Shown: one piece after another, positions 43,641-52,292 of the stretch
Position numbering within the stretch: position 1 is the first letter of the stretch
Layout of the letters: the number at the start of each line of letters is the position of its first letter
NCBI RefSeq assembly: GCF_900103715.1
Contig: NZ_FNHL01000001.1
Coordinates: forward strand, 124,001 to 188,000
Source: Halogranum gelatinilyticum
GTDB lineage: Archaea; Halobacteriota; Halobacteria; Halobacteriales; Haloferacaceae
Length of the DNA stretch: 64,000 nucleotides
Reading direction: 5' to 3'
Notes under the pieces: model-generated
Seen by the model: only the letters and a program-made list of their open reading frames with translations
The model's database searches: none
What the model was told of the DNA's origin: nothing
Program-made: the position numbers and the translations under genes

Positions 43641-46600
43641 ATGAGACCGGACGACGAACGCTACTTCGCGCGCATCGAGGACCGGCTGGACGAGGCGTTC
43701 GAGCGCGCCGGGGCTGCCCGCGCACAGGGCCACGACCCCGCGACCGAAATCGAGATTCCCGTCGCGAAGGACATGGCCGACCGCGTCGAGAACATTCTGG
43801 GCATCCCGGACGTCGCCGAACGCGTCCGCGAACTCGAAGGCGAGATGTCCCGTGAGGAAGCCGCTCTCGAACTCGTCACCGACTTCGTCGAGGGCACCGT
43901 CGGCGACTACGACACCAAGGCCGGGAAGGTCGAAGGCGCGGTGCGAACCGCAGTGGCCCTGCTCACCGAGGGTGTCGTCGCCGCCCCTATCGAGGGCATC
44001 GACCGCGTCGAAATCCTCCAGAACGACGACGGCACGGAGTTCGTCAACGTCTACTACGCCGGGCCGATTCGCTCGGCGGGCGGGACCGCACAGGCACTCT
44101 CCGTGCTCGTCGCCGACTACGCTCGATCTCTTCTGGGCATCGACGAGTACAAGGCCAGAACGGAAGAGGTCGAACGCTACGCCGAGGAGGTCGCCCTCTA
44201 CGACAAGGAGACGGGACTCCAGTATTCGCCGAAGGACAAGGAGACGAAGTTCATCGCCGAGCATATGCCCATCATGCTGGACGGGGAGGCCACTGGCGAC
44301 GAGGAGGTCTCTGGCTTCCGCGACCTGGAACGCGTCGACACCAACTCCGCTCGCGGTGGGATGTGTCTCGTCCTCGCCGAGGGGATCGCGCTCAAGGCGC
44401 CGAAGATTCAGCGGTACACCCGCGGCCTCGACGAGGTCGACTGGCCGTGGCTCCAAGACCTCATCGACGGTACCTACTACGACGACGGCGCGGACGCCGA
44501 GGGTGACGCCGCCGACGCCGATGACGGCGACGACACCCAGGACGAGACCGACGAGACCGCCGTCGACGACGCGGACGCGGTCGACCCCGACCTCGGACCA
44601 CAGGGACCGCCGCGCGTCGAACCCGCAAGCAAGTATCTCCGTGACCTCATCGCCGGGCGACCGGTCTTCGGCCATCCGAGCGAGGCGGGCGGCTTCCGCT
44701 TGCGCTACGGCCGCGCCCGCAACCACGGCTTCGCGACTGCTGGCGTCCATCCGGCGACGATGCATCTCGTCGACGACTTCCTCGCGACGGGTACCCAGAT
44801 CAAGACAGAGCGGCCGGGGAAGGCCGGCGGGGTCATCCCCGTCGACTCCATCGAAGGCCCGACCGTGCGCCTCGCCAACGGCGACGTCCGCCGCGTCGAC
44901 GACCCCGAGGAAGCCCTCGAAATCCGCAACGGCGTCGAGGCCATCCTCGATTTGGGCGAGTATCTCGTCAACTTCGGTGAGTTCGTCGAGAACAACCATC
45001 CGCTCGCGCCCGCCTCCTACACCCACGAGTGGTGGATACAGGACCTCGACCACGCGGGAGCGGACGTGCAGGCGATGCGCGACGACCCGCACGTCGACCT
45101 CGAACAGCCCGGCGTCGACGAGGCCCTCCAGTGGGCCGCCGAGTACGACGCGCCGCTGCATCCGGCGTACACCTACCTCTGGCACGACATCACCGTCGAG
45201 CAGTTCGAAGCCTTGGCCGAGACGGTCGCCGACGGCGACGTCGTGGAGGGCGTCCTCGCCATCGAGCGGACGGAGGCGACGACGACGGCGCTCGAAGGCC
45301 TGCTCGTCGAGCACTCCCAGACGCCCGATTCACTCCGAATCCCGGTCTGGCGGCCGTTCGTCCGCTCGCTCGGTCTCACCGACGGGCTCCGCAAGGAGTG
45401 GGACACGCTGTCCGAAGAAGCTCGGACGTGGGACGGCGGCGACAACGCGGTGAAGGCGGTCAACGAGGTCGCCCCGTTCGAGGTCCAAGAGCGTGCACCG
45501 ACCCGCATCGGGGCACGGATGGGTCGCCCCGAGAAGTCCGAGAGCCGCGACCTCTCGCCTGCGGTCCACACGCTCTTCCCCATCAGCGAGGCCGGCGGCA
45601 GCCAGCGCAACGTCGCCGACGCGGCCCGCGTGATGAACGACAAGGGCCAGCGCGGCGTGATGGACCTCCTCGTCGGCGCACGCGAGTGTACCGACTGCGG
45701 GAACCACAGCTACAAGCCCAAATGCCCCGAGTGCGGCGGCCACACGGAACCGCACTACGTCTGCGACGAGTGCGACATCGAGGCCGAACCCGACGAGTCG
45801 GGCCGCGTCGAGTGTCCGCGGTGTGAACGGGAAATCGAGAGCGTCGAGTGGCACACGGTCGACCTCAACAGCGAGTTCCACGGCGCGATGGACACGGTCG
45901 GCGAACGCGAGGCGTCGTTCAAGATTCTGAAGGGCGTGAAGGGGCTGACCTCCGCGCACAAGACGCCCGAAGCCATCGAGAAGGGCGTCCTCCGCGCGAA
46001 GAACGGCGTCACGGCGTTCAAAGACGGCACGGTCCGCTACGACATGACGGACCTGCCCGTCACGTCCGTGCGCCCCGAAGAACTGGACGTCACGGCCGAC
46101 CACTTCCGGCAACTCGGCTACGAGGAGGACATCGACGGCGAACCGCTCCGGTTCGACGACCAGCTGGTCGAACTGAAAGTCCAGGACATCGTCCTCTCGG
46201 ACGGCGCGGCCGAACATATGCTCAAGACGGCAGACTTCGTCGACGACCTCCTGGAGAAGTTCTACGACTTACCGCCGTTCTACGAGGTCAACGAACGCGA
46301 CGACCTCATCGGCGAGCTGGTCTTCGGGATGGCCCCTCACACGTCGGCGGCGACGGTCGGCCGGGTCGTTGGGTTCACGAGTGCCGCTGTCGGGTACGCA
46401 CACCCTTATTTTCATGCAGCAAAACGAAGAAACTGCGACGGTGACGAGGATTGCGTCATGCTCCTCATGGACGGCCTGCTCAACTTCTCGAAGGAGTTTT
46501 TGCCCGACAAGCGCGGCGGGCAGATGGACGCGCCGCTCGTCATGTCCTCGCGCATCGACCCCTCCGAGATCGACGACGAGGCGCACAACATGGACATCGT

Positions 46601-47186
46601 GCGGCAGTATCCCCGCGAGTTCTACGAGGCCACGCGGGAGATGGCCGACCCCGGCGAGGTCGAGGACCTCATCCAGCTCGGCGAGGACACCCTCGGCACC
46701 GACGACGAGTACCGCGGCTTCGACCACACCCACGACACGACCGACATCGCGCTCGGGCCGGACCTCTCGGCGTACAAGACGCTCGGGTCGATGATGGACA
46801 AGATGGACGCGCAGCTGCTCCTCTCGCGGAAGCTCCGCGCCGTCGACGAGACCGACGTCGCCGAGCGCGTCATCGAGGGCCACTTCCTGCCGGACCTCAT
46901 CGGCAACCTCCGCGCCTTCTCCCGACAGGAGACGCGGTGCCTCGACTGCGGAGAGAAGTATCGACGGATGCCGCTGACCGGCGACTGCCGGGAGTGTGGC
47001 GGCCGCGTGAACCTCACTGTCCACCAGGGGTCGGTGAACAAGTACATGGACGTCGCCATCGAGGTGGCCGAGGAGTTCGGCTGCCGCGAGTATACGAAAC
47101 AGCGACTCGCCATCCTCGAACGGTCGCTGGAGAGCGTCTTCGAGAACGACAAGAACAAACAGTCCGGTATTGCGGACTTCATGTAG
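43641..47186 (+). CDS. polC: DNA polymerase D large subunit DP2
   Basis: Catalytic subunit of the euryarchaeal replicative polymerase, 1181 residues. N-terminal ARIEDRLDEAFERA is family-typical. Residues about 285-320 are an acidic insertion (Asp/Glu-rich). Zinc motifs: a first cluster with CTDCGNH, CPECGGH, CDECD and CPRCE, and a second with CLDCGEKY and CRECGGR near the end. The catalytic Asp motif is NCDGDED, with D933 and D935. No intein is present at this motif, although other archaea carry one there. The C-terminus QSGIADFM fits a PCNA-interacting (PIP-like) box. The DP1 subunit is not in this window. Confidence 0.96.
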   Translation: MRPDDERYFARIEDRLDEAFERAGAARAQGHDPATEIEIPVAKDMADRVENILGIPDVAERVRELEGEMSREEAALELVTDFVEGTVGDYDTKAGKVEGAVRTAVALLTEGVVAAPIEGIDRVEILQNDDGTEFVNVYYAGPIRSAGGTAQALSVLVADYARSLLGIDEYKARTEEVERYAEEVALYDKETGLQYSPKDKETKFIAEHMPIMLDGEATGDEEVSGFRDLERVDTNSARGGMCLVLAEGIALKAPKIQRYTRGLDEVDWPWLQDLIDGTYYDDGADAEGDAADADDGDDTQDETDETAVDDADAVDPDLGPQGPPRVEPASKYLRDLIAGRPVFGHPSEAGGFRLRYGRARNHGFATAGVHPATMHLVDDFLATGTQIKTERPGKAGGVIPVDSIEGPTVRLANGDVRRVDDPEEALEIRNGVEAILDLGEYLVNFGEFVENNHPLAPASYTHEWWIQDLDHAGADVQAMRDDPHVDLEQPGVDEALQWAAEYDAPLHPAYTYLWHDITVEQFEALAETVADGDVVEGVLAIERTEATTTALEGLLVEHSQTPDSLRIPVWRPFVRSLGLTDGLRKEWDTLSEEARTWDGGDNAVKAVNEVAPFEVQERAPTRIGARMGRPEKSESRDLSPAVHTLFPISEAGGSQRNVADAARVMNDKGQRGVMDLLVGARECTDCGNHSYKPKCPECGGHTEPHYVCDECDIEAEPDESGRVECPRCEREIESVEWHTVDLNSEFHGAMDTVGEREASFKILKGVKGLTSAHKTPEAIEKGVLRAKNGVTAFKDGTVRYDMTDLPVTSVRPEELDVTADHFRQLGYEEDIDGEPLRFDDQLVELKVQDIVLSDGAAEHMLKTADFVDDLLEKFYDLPPFYEVNERDDLIGELVFGMAPHTSAATVGRVVGFTSAAVGYAHPYFHAAKRRNCDGDEDCVMLLMDGLLNFSKEFLPDKRGGQMDAPLVMSSRIDPSEIDDEAHNMDIVRQYPREFYEATREMADPGEVEDLIQLGEDTLGTDDEYRGFDHTHDTTDIALGPDLSAYKTLGSMMDKMDAQLLLSRKLRAVDETDVAERVIEGHFLPDLIGNLRAFSRQETRCLDCGEKYRRMPLTGDCRECGGRVNLTVHQGSVNKYMDVAIEVAEEFGCREYTKQRLAILERSLESVFENDKNKQSGIADFM
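47144..47185 (+). repeat. Direct repeat copy 1: end of polC
   Basis: The last 13 codons plus stop region of polC. The 42-nt block recurs with one mismatch at 47262-47303, 118 nt downstream. The flanking T-rich segment ending TTTTTCGAGCCGAG is also repeated. A T-tract here (47203-47208) can serve as polC terminator. Confidence 0.9.
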
Positions 47187-47261
47187 CGAGCTTTCGTCTG
47201 CGGTTTTTTGGTCCAGATTTTTCGAGCCGAGTGGCGTGCCCACTCGGCGACGAAAAAGGTG

Positions 47262-47303
47262 GAACGACAAGAACAAGCAGTCCGGTATTGCGGACTTCAT
47301 GTA
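47262..47303 (+). repeat. Direct repeat copy 2: detached duplicate of the polC tail
   Basis: Reads as a 13-residue NDKNKQSGIADFM followed by TAA in the polC-equivalent frame, but without an upstream start. Only one base differs from copy 1, so the duplication is recent or maintained. It is followed by a second T-rich tract (47321-47340) like the one after copy 1. Confidence 0.9.
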
Positions 47304-47399
47304 ACTCACACCCGGTCGCGGCTTTTTCGACCAAGTTTTCGAGCCGAGAGCGGTTCACTCCGACTTTCCAGATGGATCCCCCGGCAACCGCTGCCGACA

Positions 47400-47406
47400 T
47401 TTATCA
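47400..47406 (+). promoter_or_regulatory. TATA box of the rubredoxin-like gene
   Basis: TTTATCA lies about 27 nt before ATG 47431; a leaderless transcript is expected. Confidence 0.55.
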
Positions 47407-47430
47407 CCTTGGCATACGTACACACACCAC

Positions 47431-47724
47431 ATGAGCCAAGAGGCTGCAAAGGCGAGCATCGGCACGACCGTCTACACGGAAGAGGGCGAACCGCTCGGGA
47501 CGATTCGCGGACTCGGCGACGACGGCTTCTTCGTGACGACCCGCGACGGCGCGGCCGGGATGTCCATCGAGCACGAGCGGTCGGGCCACGAGTTCGGCGA
47601 GGCCGAGTTGGCCTGGCGGTGCGGCGACTGCGGCGAGATGGGGAAACTCGACGACGACCTGCCGGACTCGTGCCCGAACTGTGACGCGCCGAAGCAGAAC
47701 CTCTTCTACTATACCGAGGACTGA
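47431..47724 (+). CDS. Rubredoxin-like zinc-ribbon protein (DUF7130-like)
   Basis: A 97-residue protein. The N-terminal half (GTTVYTEEGEPLGTIRGL) looks like a small beta-barrel. The C-terminal half has two CxxC pairs, CGDC and CPNC, separated by 15 residues, as in rubredoxin-like zinc ribbons. I recall haloarchaeal DUF7130 proteins with this layout. A metal-binding or redox function is likely; the partner is unknown. Confidence 0.75.
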   Translation: MSQEAAKASIGTTVYTEEGEPLGTIRGLGDDGFFVTTRDGAAGMSIEHERSGHEFGEAELAWRCGDCGEMGKLDDDLPDSCPNCDAPKQNLFYYTED

Positions 47725-47782
47725 GCCGGTCCGGTCCGATCCGAACAGCCTCGTTTTTGGTCCCACCCCGTGACCGTCGGAT

Positions 47783-48679
47783 ATGGACATCGTCGTCTTC
47801 GGTGCCGGGAGCCTCGGGAGCCTCGTCGGCGGGCTGCTCGCGCGCACACACGAGGTGACACTGGTCGGCCGCGACCCGCACGTCGGCCGGGTGCGCGAGT
47901 CGGGCCTCCGCGTCACCGGCGAACTCGACGCGCACGTCCACCCCGACGCCGTCACCGACGGCCGTAATCTCGCCGCCGACCTCGCGGTCGTGACGGTCAA
48001 GTCGTTCGACACGGCCGCCGCGGCCGACACGCTCGCGACCGGCGACTTCGACGCCGTGCTCTCTTTGCAGAACGGTCTCACCGAGGAACTCCTCACGGAC
48101 CGACTCGACGTCCCGGTCCTCGCCGGGACGGCGACCTACGGTGCTCGTCTGACCGACCCCGGCCACGTCGTCTGCACAGGTGTCGGCGAAGTCGTCCTCG
48201 GCGCGCTCGACGGCGGTCCTTCCCCCGTCGCCGAACGGGTAGGAGATGCCTTCCGCGATGCCGGTATCGAGACGCTCGTCGCGGACGATATGCCTCGGCG
48301 ACGCTGGGAGAAACTCGCGGTCAACGCGGGTATCAACACCGTCACCGCGCTCGCCCGCGTGGAGAACGGCGCGCTCGCCGACGCCGACGCCGCCGACCTC
48401 GCCCACGCGGCCGCCCGCGAGACGGCCCGTGTTGCCCGCGCCGAGGGTGTCCGACTCCCAAACCGGGCCGCCCGCGACGCCATCGACACGGTCGTCGAAC
48501 AGACGGCGAAGAACCGCTCGTCGATGCTGCAGGACGTCGACGCCGAGAAGCGAACCGAGGTCGACGCCATCTCGGGTGTTGTCGTCGACAGGGCGGAGCG
48601 ACACGGGCTCGACGTGCCGACGAACCGGACGCTCGCTTCCCTTCTCCGCGCTTGGGAAGCCGCCCGGGGGCTGCGATGA
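47783..48679 (+). CDS. panE: 2-Dehydropantoate 2-reductase (ketopantoate reductase)
   Basis: NADPH-dependent reduction of ketopantoate to pantoate for coenzyme A synthesis. The 298-residue protein begins with a Rossmann loop VFGAGSLGSLVGGLLA. The catalytic Lys is in RRRWEKLAVNAGINTVTAL. The C-terminal domain has VDAEKRTEVDAISG with the conserved Glu. The SMR transporter gene overlaps its stop by 4 nt. Confidence 0.92.
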   Translation: MDIVVFGAGSLGSLVGGLLARTHEVTLVGRDPHVGRVRESGLRVTGELDAHVHPDAVTDGRNLAADLAVVTVKSFDTAAAADTLATGDFDAVLSLQNGLTEELLTDRLDVPVLAGTATYGARLTDPGHVVCTGVGEVVLGALDGGPSPVAERVGDAFRDAGIETLVADDMPRRRWEKLAVNAGINTVTALARVENGALADADAADLAHAAARETARVARAEGVRLPNRAARDAIDTVVEQTAKNRSSMLQDVDAEKRTEVDAISGVVVDRAERHGLDVPTNRTLASLLRAWEAARGLR

Positions 48680-48999
48680 GCCGCCTCGCGTGGGCGACGC
48701 TGCTCGTCGCCGCGGTCTTCGAAACGGTGTGGGCGGTCAACCTCGAATACGCAGACGGCTTCTCGAACCTCCGCGCCTCGGCCGTCGTCGTGGTCGCGAT
48801 GGCACTCAGCGTCGCGCTCCTCGCAAAAGCCGTCCAGACGCTTCCGGTGGGGACGGCCTACGCCGTCTGGACCGGTATCGGCGCGGTCGGCACCGTCGTC
48901 TGTGGAATCCTTCTCTTCGACGAGCCGGTGACCGGGGTCCGACTGGCCTGCATCGGGACCATCATCGCAGGCATCGTCGGCTTGCAGCTGACCTCGTAA
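48676..48999 (+). CDS. Small multidrug resistance (SMR) family transporter
   Basis: A 107-residue protein with four hydrophobic helices. The essential helix-1 glutamate is E16 in AAVFETVWAVNLE, corresponding to the conserved Glu of EmrE. TLPVGTAYAVWTGIGAVGT is the SMR signature around helix 3. Proteins of this group act as proton-coupled dimers exporting cations, or as guanidinium exporters. Which one is not visible. It is translationally coupled to panE. Confidence 0.9.
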   Translation: MSRLAWATLLVAAVFETVWAVNLEYADGFSNLRASAVVVVAMALSVALLAKAVQTLPVGTAYAVWTGIGAVGTVVCGILLFDEPVTGVRLACIGTIIAGIVGLQLTS

Positions 49000-49018
49000 T
49001 CGGTCTTCTTTCGCTCGA

Positions 49019-50560
49019 TTACTCCATGTAGCCGAGGTCGCGCAGCCGTTCTTGGGCCTCCTCGTCCATCTCCTGGACGGCCTCGTCGGTGACTTCCGCG
49101 TCGTCCGCGCTGTCCCACGCGCCGCCGATTGCGGACTCGAACTCCGCCAGCATCGCTTCGGTCTCCGCGATGATGTCGTCCGTCTCCGTCGCGTCCGCGA
49201 GGTTCTCGGTCTCCTCGGGGTCCTCGTCGAGGCGGTAGGCTTCGTCCTCGATGCGGTCGATGCGGACGTATTTCGCGTCCGTCCGGCGGGCCGCCCGCAT
49301 CCGCGAGTAGAAGCGCGACTGCTCGGAGAGGGTGATACCGGCATCCTTGGCTTTCTCCTCCAGCTGTTTCAGCTCGACCACCGGGCGGGAGTATTCGACG
49401 AAGGCGTAGTCGCCGTCGCCGCGCTGGCCGGGGTCGGTCGGCTCGCTGAACTGCCGGTAGCTCTCCGAGAGCAACGACCGGGTCCGGTCGAGACCGACGG
49501 CCTCGTCGCCCGGCGCGGCCGGGTTGCCGCCGTCGACGCCGAGGGAGTCGAGGACCGTGTGGTAGAGGTCGATGAGTTCGACCTGGTCCTCGCGGCGGTC
49601 GTCGTCGAGGGCGGGATGTTTGACCATCAGCGGGACGTTGATAAGCGGGTCGTAGAGACAGAACTCGTGGCCGTAGAGGTCGTGTTCGCCGTGGAGTTCG
49701 CCGTGGTCCGCACAGACGACGACCATCGTGTCGTCCCATCTTCCGGTTTCCTTCAGGTGGTCGAACAGCCGGGTGAGCTGGGAGTCGATGTGGGCGATTT
49801 CGGCGTCGTAGAGGCCGCGAATGTCCTCCCACTCGTCGTCAGCGATGTCGCGCGCGCCGGAGTTGTACTCCTTCGAGTTCTGACAGACCTCCGTGGAGTC
49901 GACGCCGGGGGCGAACTCGTCGCGGAACTCGTCGGGCGGGTGATAGGGGAGATGGGCGTCCATCAGGTTGACGAACGTGAAGAACTGCTCGGAGTCGTCG
50001 ATGAAGTCCATCGCCTGGTCGATGACGGCGGGGGTCTTCGAGTCAGCGCCCTCGCCACCGGCGAGATACTCGTGGGCGGTGTTGCCGAGGCTGACGAGCT
50101 TGTCCGCGATGGCTCGTAGGGCCTCGTTGTCGTTGAGCGTCTGCCACGCCTTCGCGAGCGGTCCCGAGAGGAAGTCGCCGGGCATGACCTCGAAGAAGTT
50201 GTCTTGGTCGTCGAAGCCGTCGGTCAGATGGGTGTACGGCGTGATCCAGGCGTTCGAGGAGTAACAGGCCGTGTCGTAGCCTTCCGCCGAGAGCGTCTCC
50301 GCGAGCGTCGTCGCCCCGTCGAGGTAGGGGTTCTCCTGGTCGGCGCCGTGCTGACTGGGATACATCCCGGTGAAGAGCGAGGCGTGGACGGGGAGCGTCC
50401 ACGGCGCGGGGGCGACGGCCTGCTCGAAGACGGTCGCCTCGTCGGCGAAGTCCTCCAGTCCGGGCGTCGTCGGTCGGTCGTAGCCGTACGGCGTGAGATG
50501 GTCCTTCCGGACGGTGTCCATGACGACGAAGAGGACGTTCCGGGGGGACTCGCTGGTCAT
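49019..50560 (-). CDS. Sulfatase-fold hydrolase with Thr at the nucleophile position
   Basis: A 513-residue alkaline phosphatase/sulfatase superfamily protein. N-terminal VLFVVMDTVRKDHLTPYGYD carries the first metal ligand (D15). The nucleophile loop is APWTLPVHASLFTG, in which T55 replaces the Cys/Ser of the sulfatase CxPxR motif and H59 replaces Arg. The second metal site DHGELHGEHDLYGHE is intact. Without Cys or Ser it cannot form formylglycine, so a phosphatase, phosphodiesterase or phosphoglycerol-transferase-like activity is more likely than sulfatase activity. No signal peptide is seen, so the protein is probably cytosolic. Confidence 0.88.
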   Translation of the reverse strand: MTSESPRNVLFVVMDTVRKDHLTPYGYDRPTTPGLEDFADEATVFEQAVAPAPWTLPVHASLFTGMYPSQHGADQENPYLDGATTLAETLSAEGYDTACYSSNAWITPYTHLTDGFDDQDNFFEVMPGDFLSGPLAKAWQTLNDNEALRAIADKLVSLGNTAHEYLAGGEGADSKTPAVIDQAMDFIDDSEQFFTFVNLMDAHLPYHPPDEFRDEFAPGVDSTEVCQNSKEYNSGARDIADDEWEDIRGLYDAEIAHIDSQLTRLFDHLKETGRWDDTMVVVCADHGELHGEHDLYGHEFCLYDPLINVPLMVKHPALDDDRREDQVELIDLYHTVLDSLGVDGGNPAAPGDEAVGLDRTRSLLSESYRQFSEPTDPGQRGDGDYAFVEYSRPVVELKQLEEKAKDAGITLSEQSRFYSRMRAARRTDAKYVRIDRIEDEAYRLDEDPEETENLADATETDDIIAETEAMLAEFESAIGGAWDSADDAEVTDEAVQEMDEEAQERLRDLGYME

Positions 50561-50656
50561 ACCCGTGGATGCGCGGGTCGAGAGGTTAAACCTCCTGTTC
50601 TGTCGCGCGACTGGCGCGACCGCTCAGCGGCCGGAAAACGGAGAAAATCCTCGAAA

Positions 50657-51025
50657 TTAGAACGGGGCCTGCGGGCCTTCGTCGCTGCCGTCTTCGTCGT
50701 CGTCGCTGGTCTCGCCGGGGAACGACGGACTCATGCCGCCGCTGCCGCCACCCATGCTGTCGCCGCCCATGCCGGTCTCGGCGTGGACTTCGTTGATCTC
50801 GGGGATCTCCTTGACCATGCGGGTCTTGATGGCCTGGATGGTCATCGGCGAGATACCGCAGCCGGAACAGGCACCACCGAGGAGGATGGTGACCTCGCCC
50901 GTCTCGCGGTCGAGGTTCTGGATGGCCGCACTGCCACCGTGCATCTGAATCTGCGGGAAGTTCCGACGCAGGAAGTTCGTCACGCGGTCTTTGAGGTCGT
51001 CGACGTCCTGACTCTCCGTGCTCAT
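50657..51025 (-). CDS. NifU C-terminal domain iron-sulfur carrier
   Basis: A 122-residue protein. A NifU-C domain spans residues about 8-85 (FPQIQMHGGSAAIQ), with the cluster-binding CxxC at C53-C56 (GGACSGCGISP). A Gly/Met-rich and then acidic tail follows. Such proteins act as 4Fe-4S scaffold or carrier. The ATG at 51025 begins MSTESQDVDD; an in-frame start at 51067 is less likely. Confidence 0.92.
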   Translation of the reverse strand: MSTESQDVDDLKDRVTNFLRRNFPQIQMHGGSAAIQNLDRETGEVTILLGGACSGCGISPMTIQAIKTRMVKEIPEINEVHAETGMGGDSMGGGSGGMSPSFPGETSDDDEDGSDEGPQAPF

Positions 51026-51099
51026 GTACAGGCGTTGGCAGTCAGCGTTCTTAGGCCTTTGGTTCACGCGTGCGCGTGGAAGCGAGAGACGGTGGGGGC

Positions 51100-51423
51100 T
51101 CAGTTCGGACGGTCGACGCCGAACACGCGGTACAGCTCACTTTCAATCTCGTCGACGTACCGCTCCAGCGTCGCTTCCAGCTTCTCGTCGTCGACGACGA
51201 CACCCGTCAGCCGCTCACTCGGGTTTTCGGGCAGGTCGACGAAGAATTCGCCGTCCTCGTAGAACGGCTCGGACTCGTTCAGAATCTGCTGGTCGATGCC
51301 GTGGATGAGCGTCGAGTCGAACTCGTCGTTCATCGTGTTGAAGGCGTTCTTGTACGCGCGCTGGAGCTGCTGGAAGTAGTGGACGTACTTGTCCTCGAAC
51401 TTCTCGGGGTCGAACTCGGCCAT
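51100..51423 (-). CDS. Conserved haloarchaeal protein (DUF5783-like)
   Basis: A 107-residue acidic, alpha-helical soluble protein with many aromatic residues (KYVHYFQQLQRAYKNAFN). I recall it as DUF5783, a family restricted to haloarchaea. No motif suggests catalysis. It is divergent from the VOC gene. The 314-nt gap between them (51424-51737) has a TCTATATCG A/T island at 51481 but no supportable gene. Confidence 0.75.
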   Translation of the reverse strand: MAEFDPEKFEDKYVHYFQQLQRAYKNAFNTMNDEFDSTLIHGIDQQILNESEPFYEDGEFFVDLPENPSERLTGVVVDDEKLEATLERYVDEIESELYRVFGVDRPN

Positions 51424-51737
51424 ATCCGAGAGTTTCCGGGGAGAGAGAAAAGTCGGACGGTTGGTCGCGGCGACGCTGATTCTATATCGCGCAATGTGAT
51501 TTATCGAACGCGCTTGCTCGTCGCTTTGGTATCCTGAATTCGGTAGTCATGGACGCTGAATCGCCGTTTCTCGCGTGTTCGATCCGGTCGCAGCCCGACG
51601 TGCCCTCCGTCCGAGTAATTCCAGACGAGCGAAACCCCGCAGACGAGTGTTGGGGGCGTACGGCTCGCACGCACAACCAACTGGCAAATCGTACCCCGAA
51701 ACCGCGATACTTCCACTTCGCCGACGAGACACGGACC

Positions 51738-52103
51738 ATGAACCCTACTCGTCTCGACCACGTCCAACTCACTGTTCCCCCGGGGACAGAACAAGAGGCA
51801 CGCGAGTTCTACACGGCCGTCCTCGGGTTCGAGGAGATACCCAGACCGGAGTCACTCCGAGAGTACGGGGGGATGTGGCTCGGTGCGGGCGATATTGAAC
51901 TCCACCTCGGCATCGAAGACATCGACTCCGAACCCTCGAAACGGCATCCTGCCTTCGAGGTCGACGACATCGACCACGCACGCGCGATGCTCGAAGAGCG
52001 CGACGTCACACTCTTCGAGGAGCCACCGATTCCGGGTCGCGACCGGTTCTCGTTCCGTGACCCCTTCGGCAACCGGATCGAACTCCTCGAACGGCACGAG
52101 TAA
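51738..52103 (+). CDS. VOC superfamily (glyoxalase/bleomycin-resistance fold) protein
   Basis: A 121-residue protein with a beta-alpha-beta-beta-beta repeat. LDHVQLTVPPG and DPFGNRIELLE are VOC signatures; H8, E54 and the terminal E-L-L-E provide candidate metal ligands. The function could be a lyase, dioxygenase or drug-binding protein. I chose the ATG at 51738, about 30 nt after a GATACTT A/T patch, over an in-frame ATG at 51549 whose extra sequence does not look coding. Confidence 0.85.
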   Translation: MNPTRLDHVQLTVPPGTEQEAREFYTAVLGFEEIPRPESLREYGGMWLGAGDIELHLGIEDIDSEPSKRHPAFEVDDIDHARAMLEERDVTLFEEPPIPGRDRFSFRDPFGNRIELLERHE

Positions 52104-52292
52104 CGGCCGTTCGCTGGCTGTCTGTTCTGCGTTCCGTCTCCTGTGCTAGCCCACGGTCGGCTACGATAAATCAAATACTGCGATATCGAATCGCCTTCAC
52201 TAGCGAGTACAGGAGAGTGCTACCGCTGGTCGTCTGCAATCTCCGAGAAACCCAGGTTTCGGCGTAGCCAACCGTGAGAGGGCCTCGCCCGA

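Noticed and set aside
43641-47186. Intein in polC
   Set aside because: The motif region is continuous and the protein length is normal for an intein-free DP2.
51482-51794. Two overlapping minus-strand frames (96 and 97 residues) between the DUF5783-like and VOC genes
   Set aside because: Neither shows coding-like composition or a motif, and both overlap the VOC start.
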